Shown here one piece after another: positions 17,832 to 25,522 of a stretch of DNA of 48,581 bases; the stretch's first letter is position 1; each line of letters starts with the position of its first letter. The notes below the pieces were generated by a model, which was given only the letters and a program-made list of their open reading frames with translations, did no database searches and was not told the DNA's origin. Origin of the DNA: Sphingobium sp. YR768. Lineage in GTDB: Bacteria > Pseudomonadota > Alphaproteobacteria > Sphingomonadales > Sphingomonadaceae. The position numbers were made by a program, and so were the translations under genes. The stretch covers positions 1 to 48,581 of the forward strand of contig NZ_FOGE01000031.1 in assembly GCF_900111125.1 (NCBI RefSeq), read 5' to 3'.

Positions 17832-18604
17832 CCGAAGAACCCCGGCGCGCGCTGGTCGCGTCCCCCACCCAGGCCGCACGGGCGGCTGAAGAGCGGCTGC
17901 GCGCCTCCTATGATTTCGTGCCTGTCGATCAGGCGGACATGATCATAGCGCTGGGCGGCGACGGTTTCATGCTCCAGACACTCCATTCCATGCTGGAGGG
18001 ACGACGGATCGTCCCGATCTTTGGCATGAACCTGGGCACCGTCGGCTTTCTGATGAACGAATGGCGGCTGGAGCGACTGGAACAGCGGCTGGAAAAGGCC
18101 AAGAGTTTCAAGGTCAATCCGCTGCGCATGACTGTGGACACGGTCGATGGCGAGCGCTTCTCTATCCCCGCGATCAACGAAGTGTCGCTGCTGCGTGAAA
18201 CCCGCCAGACCGCCAAGCTGGAAGTGCAGGTCAATGGCCGTCCGGTCTTGCCGGAACTGGTGTGCGACGGCGTGCTGGTTGCCACCCCGGCTGGATCAAC
18301 CGCTTATAATCTGTCCGCCCATGGACCGATCCTGCCACTAGGGTCGGCGCTGGTGGCGCTGACGCCGATCAGCCCCTTCCGCCCCCGCCGCTGGCGCGGC
18401 GCGATCCTGCCAGAAAATACCGCTATTCGCTTCACCGTGCTCGATCCGGTCAAGCGCCCAGTCAGCGCCGTGGCCGATCAGCGCGAAGTGCGCGACGTGG
18501 CGCAGGTGGATGTCGGCATCGACCGCGCGACGCCGCTGACCTTGTTGTTCGACCCCGAACATACGCTGGACGACCGCATCGCCGCCGAACAGTTCATCGC
18601 ATAA
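17828..18604 (+). CDS. nadK: NAD kinase
   Basis: 258 residues. Phosphorylates NAD+ to NADP+ in the cytoplasm. The diagnostic GGDG motif is at residues 43-46 (ALGGDGFML). NEVSLLR (about 117) and CDGVLVATPAGSTAYNLSA (about 148-166) form the NAD-binding core, with the family's TPxGSTAY signature intact. Short for the family but typical of alphaproteobacterial NadK. The ATG overlaps the moaA stop by four bases. A tRNA-Asn gene with its own promoter follows. Confidence 0.93.
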   Translation: MTEEPRRALVASPTQAARAAEERLRASYDFVPVDQADMIIALGGDGFMLQTLHSMLEGRRIVPIFGMNLGTVGFLMNEWRLERLEQRLEKAKSFKVNPLRMTVDTVDGERFSIPAINEVSLLRETRQTAKLEVQVNGRPVLPELVCDGVLVATPAGSTAYNLSAHGPILPLGSALVALTPISPFRPRRWRGAILPENTAIRFTVLDPVKRPVSAVADQREVRDVAQVDVGIDRATPLTLLFDPEHTLDDRIAAEQFIA

Positions 18605-18622
18605 ATTTCCCTCATTTGGCGC

Positions 18623-18651
18623 TTGCCATCTTCGGAAAACCACTGCTATAG
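18623..18651 (+). promoter_or_regulatory. Promoter of tRNA-Asn copy 1
   Basis: TTGCCA (18623-18628), 17-bp spacer, CTATAG (18646-18651), then a GC-rich stretch (GGCGCGGCC) resembling a stringent-response discriminator. The second tRNA copy has a similar arrangement (TTGTTA, 17 bp, CATAGG just upstream of the same GGCGCGGCC). Confidence 0.55.
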
Positions 18652-18681
18652 GCGCGGCCTGCCCAGCGAAAGCCGGGCTGC

Positions 18682-18756
18682 TCCCCGATAGCTCAGCGGT
18701 AGAGCATTCGACTGTTAATCGAATGGCCGTAGGTTCGAATCCTACTCGGGGAGCCA
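18682..18756 (+). tRNA. tRNA-Asn(GTT), copy 1
   Basis: 75 nt including an encoded CCA. Acceptor stem TCCCCGA/TCGGGGA, D arm GCTC/GAGC, anticodon stem TTCGA/TCGAA with loop CTGTTAA (anticodon GTT), T arm GTAGG/CCTAC around TTCGAAT. The same 75 nt recur at 22723-22797. The 3' end is the left attachment site of the integrated element. Confidence 0.98.
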
Positions 18757-20042
18757 ATTTGGACACTCTGCTTCAGAGCCTCCGGAGGGGGCGCTGAGAG
18801 CGGGTGCTCCAGGGGAAATTTTCTCAAGCATTGCAAAAGGTTCACGGAACTCGACGGTGAGTTCGCCGTTGGCCCATGTACAGTTCGAAAGTAGCAATTT
18901 CAGAACGCTGATTTTGTCACTTGGAGACTGCAAAACGAAGGTGCGATGAGCCTTTCGCGCCAAATCCAGCAGTTCGATGCCATCGCCTATCAAGGCATTG
19001 TCAACCTCGCGAAATCCTTCCAGCCGCTCCAAGCTCTGCATACGCTCGCCCCGCCATTCAGAGGCTAGTCGGTCGTACATGTCCGCAGGAATCCTGCCCT
19101 CGAGGTGGTCAACATACAGCTTATCTATGCGGACCTGTAGGCGATCGGCCTCCGCCTTCAGCCGCATAATTTCTTCATTGCGCTCCTTGTCCTTGTCGCA
19201 TTGAGCGTCAACGATCGCACGTTCGATCAACGAGAATATCTCGTCATCGACTTGCAGGCGGGCGAGTTGCTGAGCGATAGCTTCGGTTAGCGCTTCTTCC
19301 CGGACATATTTTTCCGGGCACTTCTGCCTAAACCCAGAACAGTGATAATAGACATAGCGCTTCTTCTGCATTTGGGCGACGACTGCGCACCCGCAATGAC
19401 CACAGGTTATGAGGCCTGTGAACGCGAAACGCAGCTGGTCGCCATGAGTGTTTTTTACACTTCGGCGATCCAGCAGCTCTTGAACGTTGTTCCATGTCTG
19501 GGAACTGACGAGAGGCTGGTGGACGCCTCGGAAGCTTTCGCCTCGCCATTCGATCCGGCCGATGTAAATCGGATTTCGTAACATGTGATGAATTGAGCTG
19601 CGCCCAACAATCTGCTTGGTCAGCTTACTTCGCAAGCCAGCATTGCGGATTTTCTCGGTAACTTCAGCAAGCGAATATTCGCCTGTCTCCATCCATTCAA
19701 AGAGTCTGATGACAAGTGGTGCAGCTTCAGGGTCAGGAATGATAATCCTTTTCCCTGCGGAGCCGAGAACGTTAATATATCCCGTCGGCGCGTGCGTCGG
19801 CCAAATACCTTGACTTGCCTTTTCCAGAAGACCCTTTTTTGTTTTTTCAGATAGATTGTCTACGTAATTCTTGGCTATCAAAACTTTGATGCCATGAATG
19901 AATTTCTCCGAATATTTCGATTCTTTGGATATAACAACACCCTCTTTAACCAAGTGTATTTCTATATCCAGATTCTCAATTTCCAGATAATCTGTCATGT
20001 TACGATAAAGACGATCAACCTTCTCGACCAGCAATATCCTAG
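18742..20042 (-). pseudogene. Large serine recombinase, N-terminus lost
   Basis: About 430 codons remain between the insertion sequence and the stop at 18742. The surviving start is the end of the resolvase catalytic domain (RILLVEKVDRLYRN), so the catalytic serine and roughly the first 60-70 residues of the family are missing. The rest of the domain order is complete: recombinase domain (KGLLEKASQGIWPTHAPTGY, HHMLRNPIYIGRIEWRGE), zinc ribbon (CGHCG... HCSGFRQKC), and a C-terminal coiled coil. The last codons and the TAG stop lie inside tRNA-Asn copy 1. A start inside the insertion sequence (20154) only adds transposon-derived residues and is not native. It is the likely former integrase of this element. 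Confidence 0.85.
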
Positions 20043-20878
20043 GGTCAGGACCCATTGATATAATTGGGTTTGTGTGATTCAGGCTCCGTGAGGAGACTGG
20101 ATTTGAGCGACCTATATTGGCTGACGGACGAGCAGATGGCACGGCTTGAGCCATATTTCCCTAAGAGCCACGGCAAGCCTCGGGTTGACGATCGCCGGGT
20201 GTTGAGCGGGATCATTTTTGTGAACCGCAATGGGCTGCGCTGGCGCGATGCACCGAAAGACTATGGGCCACACAAGACGCTGTACAATCGTTGGAAGCGG
20301 TGGGGCGATAAAGGCGTATTCCTGCGGATAATGGAAGGTCTGGCTGCGCCCCAGGCATCCGAACGCAAGACGGTGATGATCGACGCGACCTATCTCAAGG
20401 CGCACCGCACGGCATCGAGCCTTGCGGTAAAAAAGGGGATTCGGGCCGCCTGATTGGCCGCACGAAAGGCGGCTTGAACACCAAGCTTCATGCCGTGACG
20501 GACACCAATGGTCGGCCAATCAGCTTCTTCATGACCGCAGGTCAGGTCAGCGATTATATTGGCGCGGCGGCATTGCTGGACGAACTTCCCAAAGCCCAAT
20601 GGCTGCTGGCGGATCGTGGTTACGACGCCGACTGGTTCCGCGATGCCTTGCAGAAAAAAGGCATAACCCCTGCATTCCGGGTCGGAAATCCCGAAACAAG
20701 GCCGTCAAATACGACAAACGTCGCTACAAGCGCCGCAACCGGATCGAGATCATGTTCGGACGCCTGAAAGACTGGCGGCGGGTCGCCACACGCTACGACA
20801 GGTGCCCAATCGCCTTCTTTTCCGCCATCGCCCTCGCTGCCACCGTCATCTTCTGGCTCTAATCAACGAGTCCTGACC
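20043..20878 (+). mobile_element. Insertion sequence, IS5 family, IS427 group
   Basis: 836 bp with inverted ends GGTCAGGACCCATTGAT (left) and its near complement at the right end (two mismatches over 17 bases). It is flanked by CTAG at 20039-20042 and 20879-20882, a target duplication typical of this group. Length, ends and the two-frame transposase all agree. It separates the headless recombinase from the truncated gene at 20883-21236. Confidence 0.92.
20103..20862 (+). pseudogene. IS427-group transposase, inactivated
   Basis: Starts at a TTG (20103) after GAGGAG, giving SDLYWLTDEQMARLEPYFP. The first frame holds the first catalytic Asp in MIDATYLKAH and stops at 20453. Members of this group fuse two frames by programmed -1 slippage, and the run AAAAAAGGGG at about 20430 is the expected site, leading into GRLIGRTKGGLNTK. 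The second frame has the second Asp in LLADRGYDADWF. A further frame change is then needed near 20670 (ATAACCCCTGC, one base short) to reach RRNRIEIMFGRLKDWRRVATRYD, which holds the catalytic Glu. The extra 1-base deletion makes the gene non-functional unless it is a sequence error. Confidence 0.85.
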
Positions 20879-21236
20879 CTAGAACCTGGCCTTCGAACAT
20901 CCACTCGCCATAACGCCCGATAGAAATGCGGGTCAGTACGAAATCGTCGATATGTTCGCGTACGTGCATTTTGACCGTGCTACCCGTGTCGAGCTTCGCA
21001 CAGATCTCGCTAAAGACGGCGTCCCACCGGCGCCCGCGTTGGCGCCGCAAGTAGCGAACCAAGGGAGCGAGGTTCTCGTTCAATGACTTGGTGTAGGGCG
21101 CACCGATGCGGGCATGGCGCTTGAGCCCGATATGGATTGCCTCGGTCTGAGGCATCCTTTTCAATTTGGGAGATGCGGCGTGGCTCGCGCCCCAGCGGGG
21201 GCGTTCGACTATCACCTTGAACATGTCATCACGCAT
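20859..21236 (-). pseudogene. Hypothetical protein, C-terminus cut by the insertion sequence
   Basis: Starts at ATG 21236, six bases after a strong GGGGAGG. About 118 native residues are seen before the insertion sequence at 20882; the frame runs eight more codons into the insertion before stopping. The product is basic and begins MRDDMFKVIVERPRWG, with later blocks KSLNENLAPLVRYLRRQRGRRWDAVFSEI and VREHIDDFV. I recognise the style of a widespread uncharacterised family but cannot name a function. The adjacent tiny gene at 21315-21416 on the same strand may be co-transcribed. Confidence 0.6.
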
Positions 21237-21314
21237 GACGGGCCTCCCCAAACAGAGGAGTGGCAACGACGGTAAGTATGGAAAACTCAGCGGCGCGAGG
21301 GCCGCGAAAAGCAA

Positions 21315-21416
21315 TCAGGCGAGGAGCGTCGCCCGTGTAGCAATTGCCCATGCAATCTGTTCCTGAAAACAGGGAAATGAGAAGTTGTTTTCGTCGCGGT
21401 CAAATGCTGCGCGCAT
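21315..21416 (-). CDS. 33-residue small protein
   Basis: A short frame with an excellent ribosome site: AAAGGAGAA ends five bases before the ATG at 21416. It encodes MRAAFDRDENNFSFPCFQ and continues for 15 residues ending TLLA. It lies 78 bp upstream of the gene starting at 21236, on the same strand. It may be a leader peptide or a genuine small protein; no homology claim is made. Confidence 0.45.
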   Translation of the reverse strand: MRAAFDRDENNFSFPCFQEQIAWAIATRATLLA

Positions 21417-21533
21417 GGTCTTCTCCTTTCCTCGTTCAAAAACAGGCCAATATTGGCTGGCATCGACCTAACTCAGATTGACCATAGGCGCAAGGCCCAC
21501 CTATCGACGCAGCATCTTCCTACGAGGCGAGGT

Positions 21534-21863
21534 TTGAAAACCGTTCTATTCATTTGCAGTCAGAACCGACTGCGTAGCGCAACGGCAGAGCACGTCTTTG
21601 CCAGTTATCCGGGGCTTGAGGTCTCCTCGGCGGGGACCAATCACGATGCCGAAAATCCGCTGACAGCCGAACTGGTGTCCTGGGCAGATATCATCGTGGT
21701 GATGGAAAAACAGCATCGCACCAAGCTGCAGAGGCGCTTTCGCTCCGCCTTGCGTGGCCAACGCGTGATCTGCCTTGATATCCCTGACGACTATGCTTTC
21801 ATGGACCCAGATCTGGTGGAATTGCTCAAGATCCGCATGGGTCGCCACCTACCACCGGTTTAA
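21534..21863 (+). CDS. Low-molecular-weight protein tyrosine phosphatase-like protein
   Basis: 109 residues from a TTG at 21534, directly before KTVLFICSQN; GAGGCGAGG precedes it. An in-frame ATG at 21453 would add 27 basic residues unlike the family. The P-loop CSQNRLRS (C-x5-R-S) near residue 8 is the low-molecular-weight phosphatase active site, and the general-acid aspartate is probably in YAFMDPDLVELL (about 85-96). It is shorter than classical ArsC/Wzb-type enzymes (~150 residues), as in a compact subfamily often seen in bacterial accessory regions. Carried as cargo in the tRNA-Asn element; substrate unknown. Confidence 0.75.
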   Translation: MKTVLFICSQNRLRSATAEHVFASYPGLEVSSAGTNHDAENPLTAELVSWADIIVVMEKQHRTKLQRRFRSALRGQRVICLDIPDDYAFMDPDLVELLKIRMGRHLPPV

Positions 21864-21997
21864 GTCGCGGGCTGGTGTCGACCCAAAGGCGACGCTGAGA
21901 GGCTTATGACGCCTCGCCAGAAGCGGACGCACCCAAAGCATCAAAATCGCCTGTAGCGGCTTCGTAGGGCAAATTTGGGTGGTCCGCTTCACCGCCC

Positions 21998-22501
21998 TTA
22001 CGGATCAAGACCAGACTGAGCGGAAGGTCCCAGAACCCTCCTCCCATACCAGCCGGTTAAGCCCAAGCTGCCTATCTCAGGTAGCCCGGTCCGGCTGTTT
22101 GGCACGGTACCTGCCACGCCACTTTTTTCGAGCATGCCCTCCTCGCACATCCATGCCAAATATTGACGTGGGACACCGATATCCGTGAACTCCTTGGCGC
22201 GCACTTCGTCTTTTCCTTGAGCAAACGCTAGGGCGCGATCCCTCAGCGAAGGCGTCGGGCCACCAGCCAAGCGAATCCGCTCAGCACGGTCGCGAACACT
22301 TTTCCGAATTCCATAAGTTGGCGGCCTTGGCGGAGCCAACGGAGCGTCTTTAGCGAAAACCTCCTCCTCCACCTTTTCTGCGGTAGATTCCCCAGAATTC
22401 AAAGCCCGATAGAAGGAAATCGTCTTTCGGGCCTCTTGTGAAGAAAGCCACAAAGCCGGTGGGAATGTGTCTAATCCGGGGAGCCAAATTCTTCCAGACA
22501 T
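21998..22501 (-). pseudogene. AbiEi-like winged-helix domain protein, frameshifted
   Basis: The frame is open from 22501 to 21998. The segment LRDRALAFAQGKDEVRAKEF followed by GVPRQYLAWMCEEGMLEKSG matches the style of the AbiEi antitoxin N-terminal winged helix. The expected ending RGRYRAK is present in another frame just after a missing base near 22119-22122, with a stop at 22077, so the gene carries a 1-base deletion. The ATG at 22501 lies outside the element, in chromosomal flank beyond the 22477-22487 repeat, so this start was created by integration. In the excised circle the same frame would continue from the serine recombinase. The native start may instead be a TTG near 22280. Confidence 0.5.
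22477..22487. other. Right attachment site of the tRNA-Asn element
   Basis: CGGGGAGCCAA matches the 3' end of tRNA-Asn and its first following base (18747-18757). Bases after it (22488-22722) are not protein-coding and probably represent the original chromosomal sequence downstream of tRNA-Asn copy 1, including an odd run of eight or more G near 22660. Confidence 0.65.
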
Positions 22502-22722
22502 CGATGTGCCGACTTACATGCCCGCAACCCGCCCTGCCAAGGCAAGCGCGGCAGGCCCGACCTTATATCGCCTCAGTTCATTTCGATGCCATCTGCCCCG
22601 CGCAGCGATATATTGTCCGGACATTCGCGTAACTTATTTTTTGCTCCCCGGCCGCAGGGGGGGGTTGTTATTCAGGAAGAGCCGTTGCATAGGCGCGGCC
22701 TGCCCGGCGAAAGCCGGGTCGC

Positions 22723-22797
22723 TCCCCGATAGCTCAGCGGTAGAGCATTCGACTGTTAATCGAATGGCCGTAGGTTCGAATCCTACTCGGGGAGCCA
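22723..22797 (+). tRNA. tRNA-Asn(GTT), copy 2
   Basis: Identical over all 75 nt to copy 1. About 30 bases upstream (GGCGCGGCCTGCCC then GCGAAAGCCGGG) are also nearly the same, with two or three changes. A promoter-like pair, TTGTTA then CATAGG with 17 bp between, lies just before. The downstream base differs (G instead of A after CCA). It is a functional-looking duplicate. Confidence 0.98.
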
Positions 22798-22846
22798 GTT
22801 TTCTATATTAGCAAAGCGATCGAACGCTACTATATAGGCCGGATAG

Positions 22847-23410
22847 TCAGTCGCACACGCCCATCGCCTCCCGTGTCGCCGCCAATATCTCATCCGACAA
22901 ATCGGTATTTGAAACCCCACGCGCCAGCACCATCGCCCCAACCATCTGCGCCATACGCGCTAAAGCGTCCTGCCGATCCATTCCGGGTCCAGCCTGCTGC
23001 AATATAGCGGTCAACGCCTCCAAACCCTGACGAAATGCCTTGGCCAGATCGCCGCCACGACGCGCCGCATCCGGCCCAAGCGCGATCAGTGCGCAGCCGG
23101 TTTCGGGCGCATCGCGATTGCGGGGGCTGAGATAATTGGCGGCGATCGCGACGGCGGCCCCCTCCTCCGGCGCAACCGCCACAACATCATGCCAACGTGC
23201 GACACCCTTCTCCAGCGACGCAGCGCAGGCTTCGGCCGCAAGGGCCTCCTTCGATTCGAACTGATTATAGAAACCGCCATGGGTCAGGCCGCATTCGCGC
23301 ATCACCTCACCAATGGCGACCCCCTCCACGCCCCGCGCACGGAACAGGCGGGATGCTGTGTCCACCACTTGGGCGCGATTACGTGCTGCCTGTTCCCGAC
23401 TGACCTTCAT
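22847..23410 (-). CDS. TetR/AcrR-family transcriptional regulator
   Basis: 187 residues. The N-terminal helix-turn-helix (about residues 8-55) reads ARNRAQVVDTASRLFRARG, then IGEVMRECGLTHGGFYNQF, the recognition-helix pattern of the TetR family. The C-terminal ligand domain has a cysteine and a GxxLARG-type end, close to the subgroup of AcrR/NemR-like regulators. Divergent from the MFS transporter 85 bp away, so it very likely represses that gene and itself. The inducer is unknown. Confidence 0.9.
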   Translation of the reverse strand: MKVSREQAARNRAQVVDTASRLFRARGVEGVAIGEVMRECGLTHGGFYNQFESKEALAAEACAASLEKGVARWHDVVAVAPEEGAAVAIAANYLSPRNRDAPETGCALIALGPDAARRGGDLAKAFRQGLEALTAILQQAGPGMDRQDALARMAQMVGAMVLARGVSNTDLSDEILAATREAMGVCD

Positions 23411-23434
23411 ATCCCGTGTCCCATCATTGGCCTC

Positions 23435-23463
23435 TTGACCTTATATATGACATAGATCATTTA
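23435..23463 (+). promoter_or_regulatory. Putative MFS promoter with overlapping operator
   Basis: TTGACC (23435-23440) followed after 17 bp by CATTTA (23458-23463). Within the spacer and -10 is a short inverted repeat ATGA-CATAGA-TCAT (23447-23460), suitably placed for TetR-type repression. The inverted repeat is short, so the operator is tentative. Confidence 0.4.
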
Positions 23464-23495
23464 ACGCCAGTCCGATCCTGGTCCCGGGGGAATAG

Positions 23496-24785
23496 ATGTT
23501 GTCGACCGCACTTGTCGCTCGCCTGTCTGCGCGCAACATTCACTATGGCTGGGTGGTCGCAGGCACCACTTTCCTCACCATGCTGGTGGTCGCGGGCGCC
23601 GTCGGGGCGCCCGGCGTCTTCATCATTCCATTGCAGAAGGAGTTTGGCTGGAGCGCGGCCGACATCAGCGGGGCGCTGGCAATCCGTTTCCTGTTGTTCG
23701 GCGGCATGGGGCCATTTGCAGCCGCCTTCATGAACCGGTTCGGCGTGCAGCGGATGATGCTGATTTCTCTTTCCATCGTCATCGCTGGGCTGTTGCTGTC
23801 GCTGGGGATGAAGCATCTGTGGCAACTGGTGCTGCTGTGGGGTGTAGTGATCGGCGTGGGCACCGGGCTGACCGCCATGGTGCTGGGCGCGACCGTGGCA
23901 ACGCGCTGGTTCAGTCAGCGGCGCGGGCTGGTGATGGGATTGCTGTCCGCCAGCACCGCGACTGGCCAGCTGGCTTTCCTGCCGCTGCTCGCAGGTCTTA
24001 CGGAAAGCCATGGCTGGCGCACGGCGATGCTGCTGGTGTGCGGCGGGATAGTGGTCGCGGCGCTGGTCATCCTGCTGCTGATGCGCGATCGGCCTGCCGA
24101 TATCGGCATGCCGCCTTATGGCGGCACCGCCATCCAGCCCGCCCCGTCCCAGCCCGCCAGCCTTGGCGCCCTGCTGGCGACGCCGCTGATCGTCCTGCGC
24201 GACGCGGCGCGGGTGCCGACTTTCTGGATTCTTTTCCTGTCCTTCTATATTTGCGGCGCCAGCACCAATGGGCTTGTCCAGACGCATTTCATCTCGCTTT
24301 GCGGCGATTATGGGCTGGCGGCGGTCGGTGCGGCATCGATGCTGGCGATGATGGGGCTGTTCGATTTCGGCGGTACGTTAGCGTCGGGCTGGCTGAGCGA
24401 CCGGTTCGACAATCGCTGGCTGCTCTTCTGGTATTATGGCTTGCGGGGCCTGTCGCTGCTCTATCTGCCGTTCAGCGACTTCTCGCTCTACAGCCTGTCG
24501 CTCTTCGCGGTCTTCTATGGCCTCGACTGGGTGGCGACGGTGCCGCCGACGGTGAAGCTGACCGCCCAGCGCTTCGGACCTGAAAGAGCGAATATCGTTT
24601 TCGGCTGGATCTTTGCCGGGCATCAACTGGGCGCGGCCAGCGCGGCGCTGGGCGGCGGCCTGTCGCGTACCCTGTGGCACAGCTATATGCCGGCCTTCAT
24701 TGGCGCGGGCATTCTCTGCCTGATCGGCGCCGGTCTGGTGCTACTGATTAATCGCGGACGACAGCCTGTGCTTTCGCCTGCTTGA
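23496..24785 (+). CDS. MFS transporter
   Basis: 429 residues, 12 predicted membrane helices. The opening IHYGWVVAGTTFLTMLV and FGWSAADISGALAIRF resemble the oxalate/formate-type or monocarboxylate MFS group. The loop 2-3 region carries FMNRFGVQRMML; a second signature, GWLSDRFDNRW (about 295), is in the 8-9 loop. Next to a divergent TetR regulator, which suggests inducible uptake or export of a small organic compound; the substrate is not visible. A hairpin follows 6 bp after its stop. Confidence 0.88.
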   Translation: MLSTALVARLSARNIHYGWVVAGTTFLTMLVVAGAVGAPGVFIIPLQKEFGWSAADISGALAIRFLLFGGMGPFAAAFMNRFGVQRMMLISLSIVIAGLLLSLGMKHLWQLVLLWGVVIGVGTGLTAMVLGATVATRWFSQRRGLVMGLLSASTATGQLAFLPLLAGLTESHGWRTAMLLVCGGIVVAALVILLLMRDRPADIGMPPYGGTAIQPAPSQPASLGALLATPLIVLRDAARVPTFWILFLSFYICGASTNGLVQTHFISLCGDYGLAAVGAASMLAMMGLFDFGGTLASGWLSDRFDNRWLLFWYYGLRGLSLLYLPFSDFSLYSLSLFAVFYGLDWVATVPPTVKLTAQRFGPERANIVFGWIFAGHQLGAASAALGGGLSRTLWHSYMPAFIGAGILCLIGAGLVLLINRGRQPVLSPA

Positions 24786-24790
24786 ACCTT

Positions 24791-24815
24791 GCCGCCAGCG
24801 CGTTACGCTGGCGGC
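24791..24815 (+). terminator. 10-bp hairpin between the MFS gene and mtgA
   Basis: GCCGCCAGCG (24791-24800) pairs perfectly with 24806-24815 around CGTTA. The stem ends on the base before the mtgA ATG. It may end MFS transcripts or hide the mtgA start; no T-run follows. Confidence 0.5.
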
Positions 24816-25514
24816 ATGAACGCACCTTCTGCCTTTACCGCCAAGCGCCGGTCCCGCTGGATCAGCATTCCGATCAAGATCGTCCTGGGCTTCGTCGCCC
24901 TGTCGATATTCATGGTCGTGGTCTATCGCTTCGTGCCGCCGCCCGTGACCTGGACGATGCTGCTCGACCTCAATGGCATCACCAAGGACTGGACCAGCCT
25001 GGACGACATCGATCCGGACATGGCCCGCGCGGCAATCGCCGGGGAAGACGGCAAATTTTGCAGCCATCACGGCTTTGATGTGGATGCCATCGCCAAGGCG
25101 GCGATCCACAATGCCAGCGGCGGACGCATTCGTGGCGGATCGACCATCAGCCAGCAGACGGCCAAGAATGTCTTTCTGTTTCAAGGCGGCGGCTTCGTCC
25201 GCAAGGGGCTGGAGGCCTGGTTCACTGTCCTGATCGAAGCGATCTGGGGCAAGAAGCGCATCATGGAAGTCTATCTGAACGTCGCGGAGACCGGCATCGG
25301 CACCTATGGTGTGCAGGCGGGCGCGATCCGCTATTTCCATCATGGCGCGGGCAAACTGAGCCGCCCGGAAGCCGGTCGCATCGCTGCCGTCCTGCCGCTG
25401 CCCAAGAAGCGCGCAGCGGTGGCGCCCAGCGGGTTCACCCGGCGCTATGGCAACACGATCGCGGCGCGGATCGGGGTGGTCCAGCGCGACGGACTGGATA
25501 GCTGCTTGCGATAA
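24816..25514 (+). CDS. mtgA: Monofunctional biosynthetic peptidoglycan transglycosylase
   Basis: 232 residues. Polymerises lipid II glycan strands at the periplasmic face. One N-terminal membrane anchor (about 15-37, IPIKIVLGFVALSIFMVVVY) is followed by a GT51 domain. GEDGKFCSHHGFD (about 80-92) contains the catalytic Glu; RGGSTISQQTAKNVFLF (about 107-123) is the second signature, then KKRIMEVYLNVAE with the second conserved Glu. The ATG at 24816 is preferred although a stable hairpin abuts it; an in-frame TTG at 24789 is the alternative. Repeat copy B begins 8 bases after the stop. Confidence 0.95.
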   Translation: MNAPSAFTAKRRSRWISIPIKIVLGFVALSIFMVVVYRFVPPPVTWTMLLDLNGITKDWTSLDDIDPDMARAAIAGEDGKFCSHHGFDVDAIAKAAIHNASGGRIRGGSTISQQTAKNVFLFQGGGFVRKGLEAWFTVLIEAIWGKKRIMEVYLNVAETGIGTYGVQAGAIRYFHHGAGKLSRPEAGRIAAVLPLPKKRAAVAPSGFTRRYGNTIAARIGVVQRDGLDSCLR

Positions 25515-25522
25515 GCCTTCCC

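Larger units (their letters stand above)
18747..22487. mobile_element. Decayed integrative element in tRNA-Asn
   Basis: About 3.7 kb bounded by an 11-bp direct repeat, CGGGGAGCCAA, at 18747-18757 (the tRNA 3' end) and 22477-22487. Inside are a headless large serine recombinase, an IS5/IS427-type insertion, a truncated hypothetical gene, a tiny gene, a phosphatase-like gene and a frameshifted winged-helix gene. Composition is more AT-rich than the flanks. Loss of the recombinase N-terminus means it can no longer move by itself. The boundary call is inference from the repeat and from the gene content. Confidence 0.7.

Noticed and set aside
21453..21533. ATG at 21453 as start of the phosphatase-like gene
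   Set aside because: It adds 27 basic residues before the usual KTVLFIC start, and the TTG at 21534 fits the family length.
18682..22797. The identical tRNA-Asn genes as an assembly duplication
   Set aside because: The leaders and downstream bases differ at several positions, so they are true separate copies.
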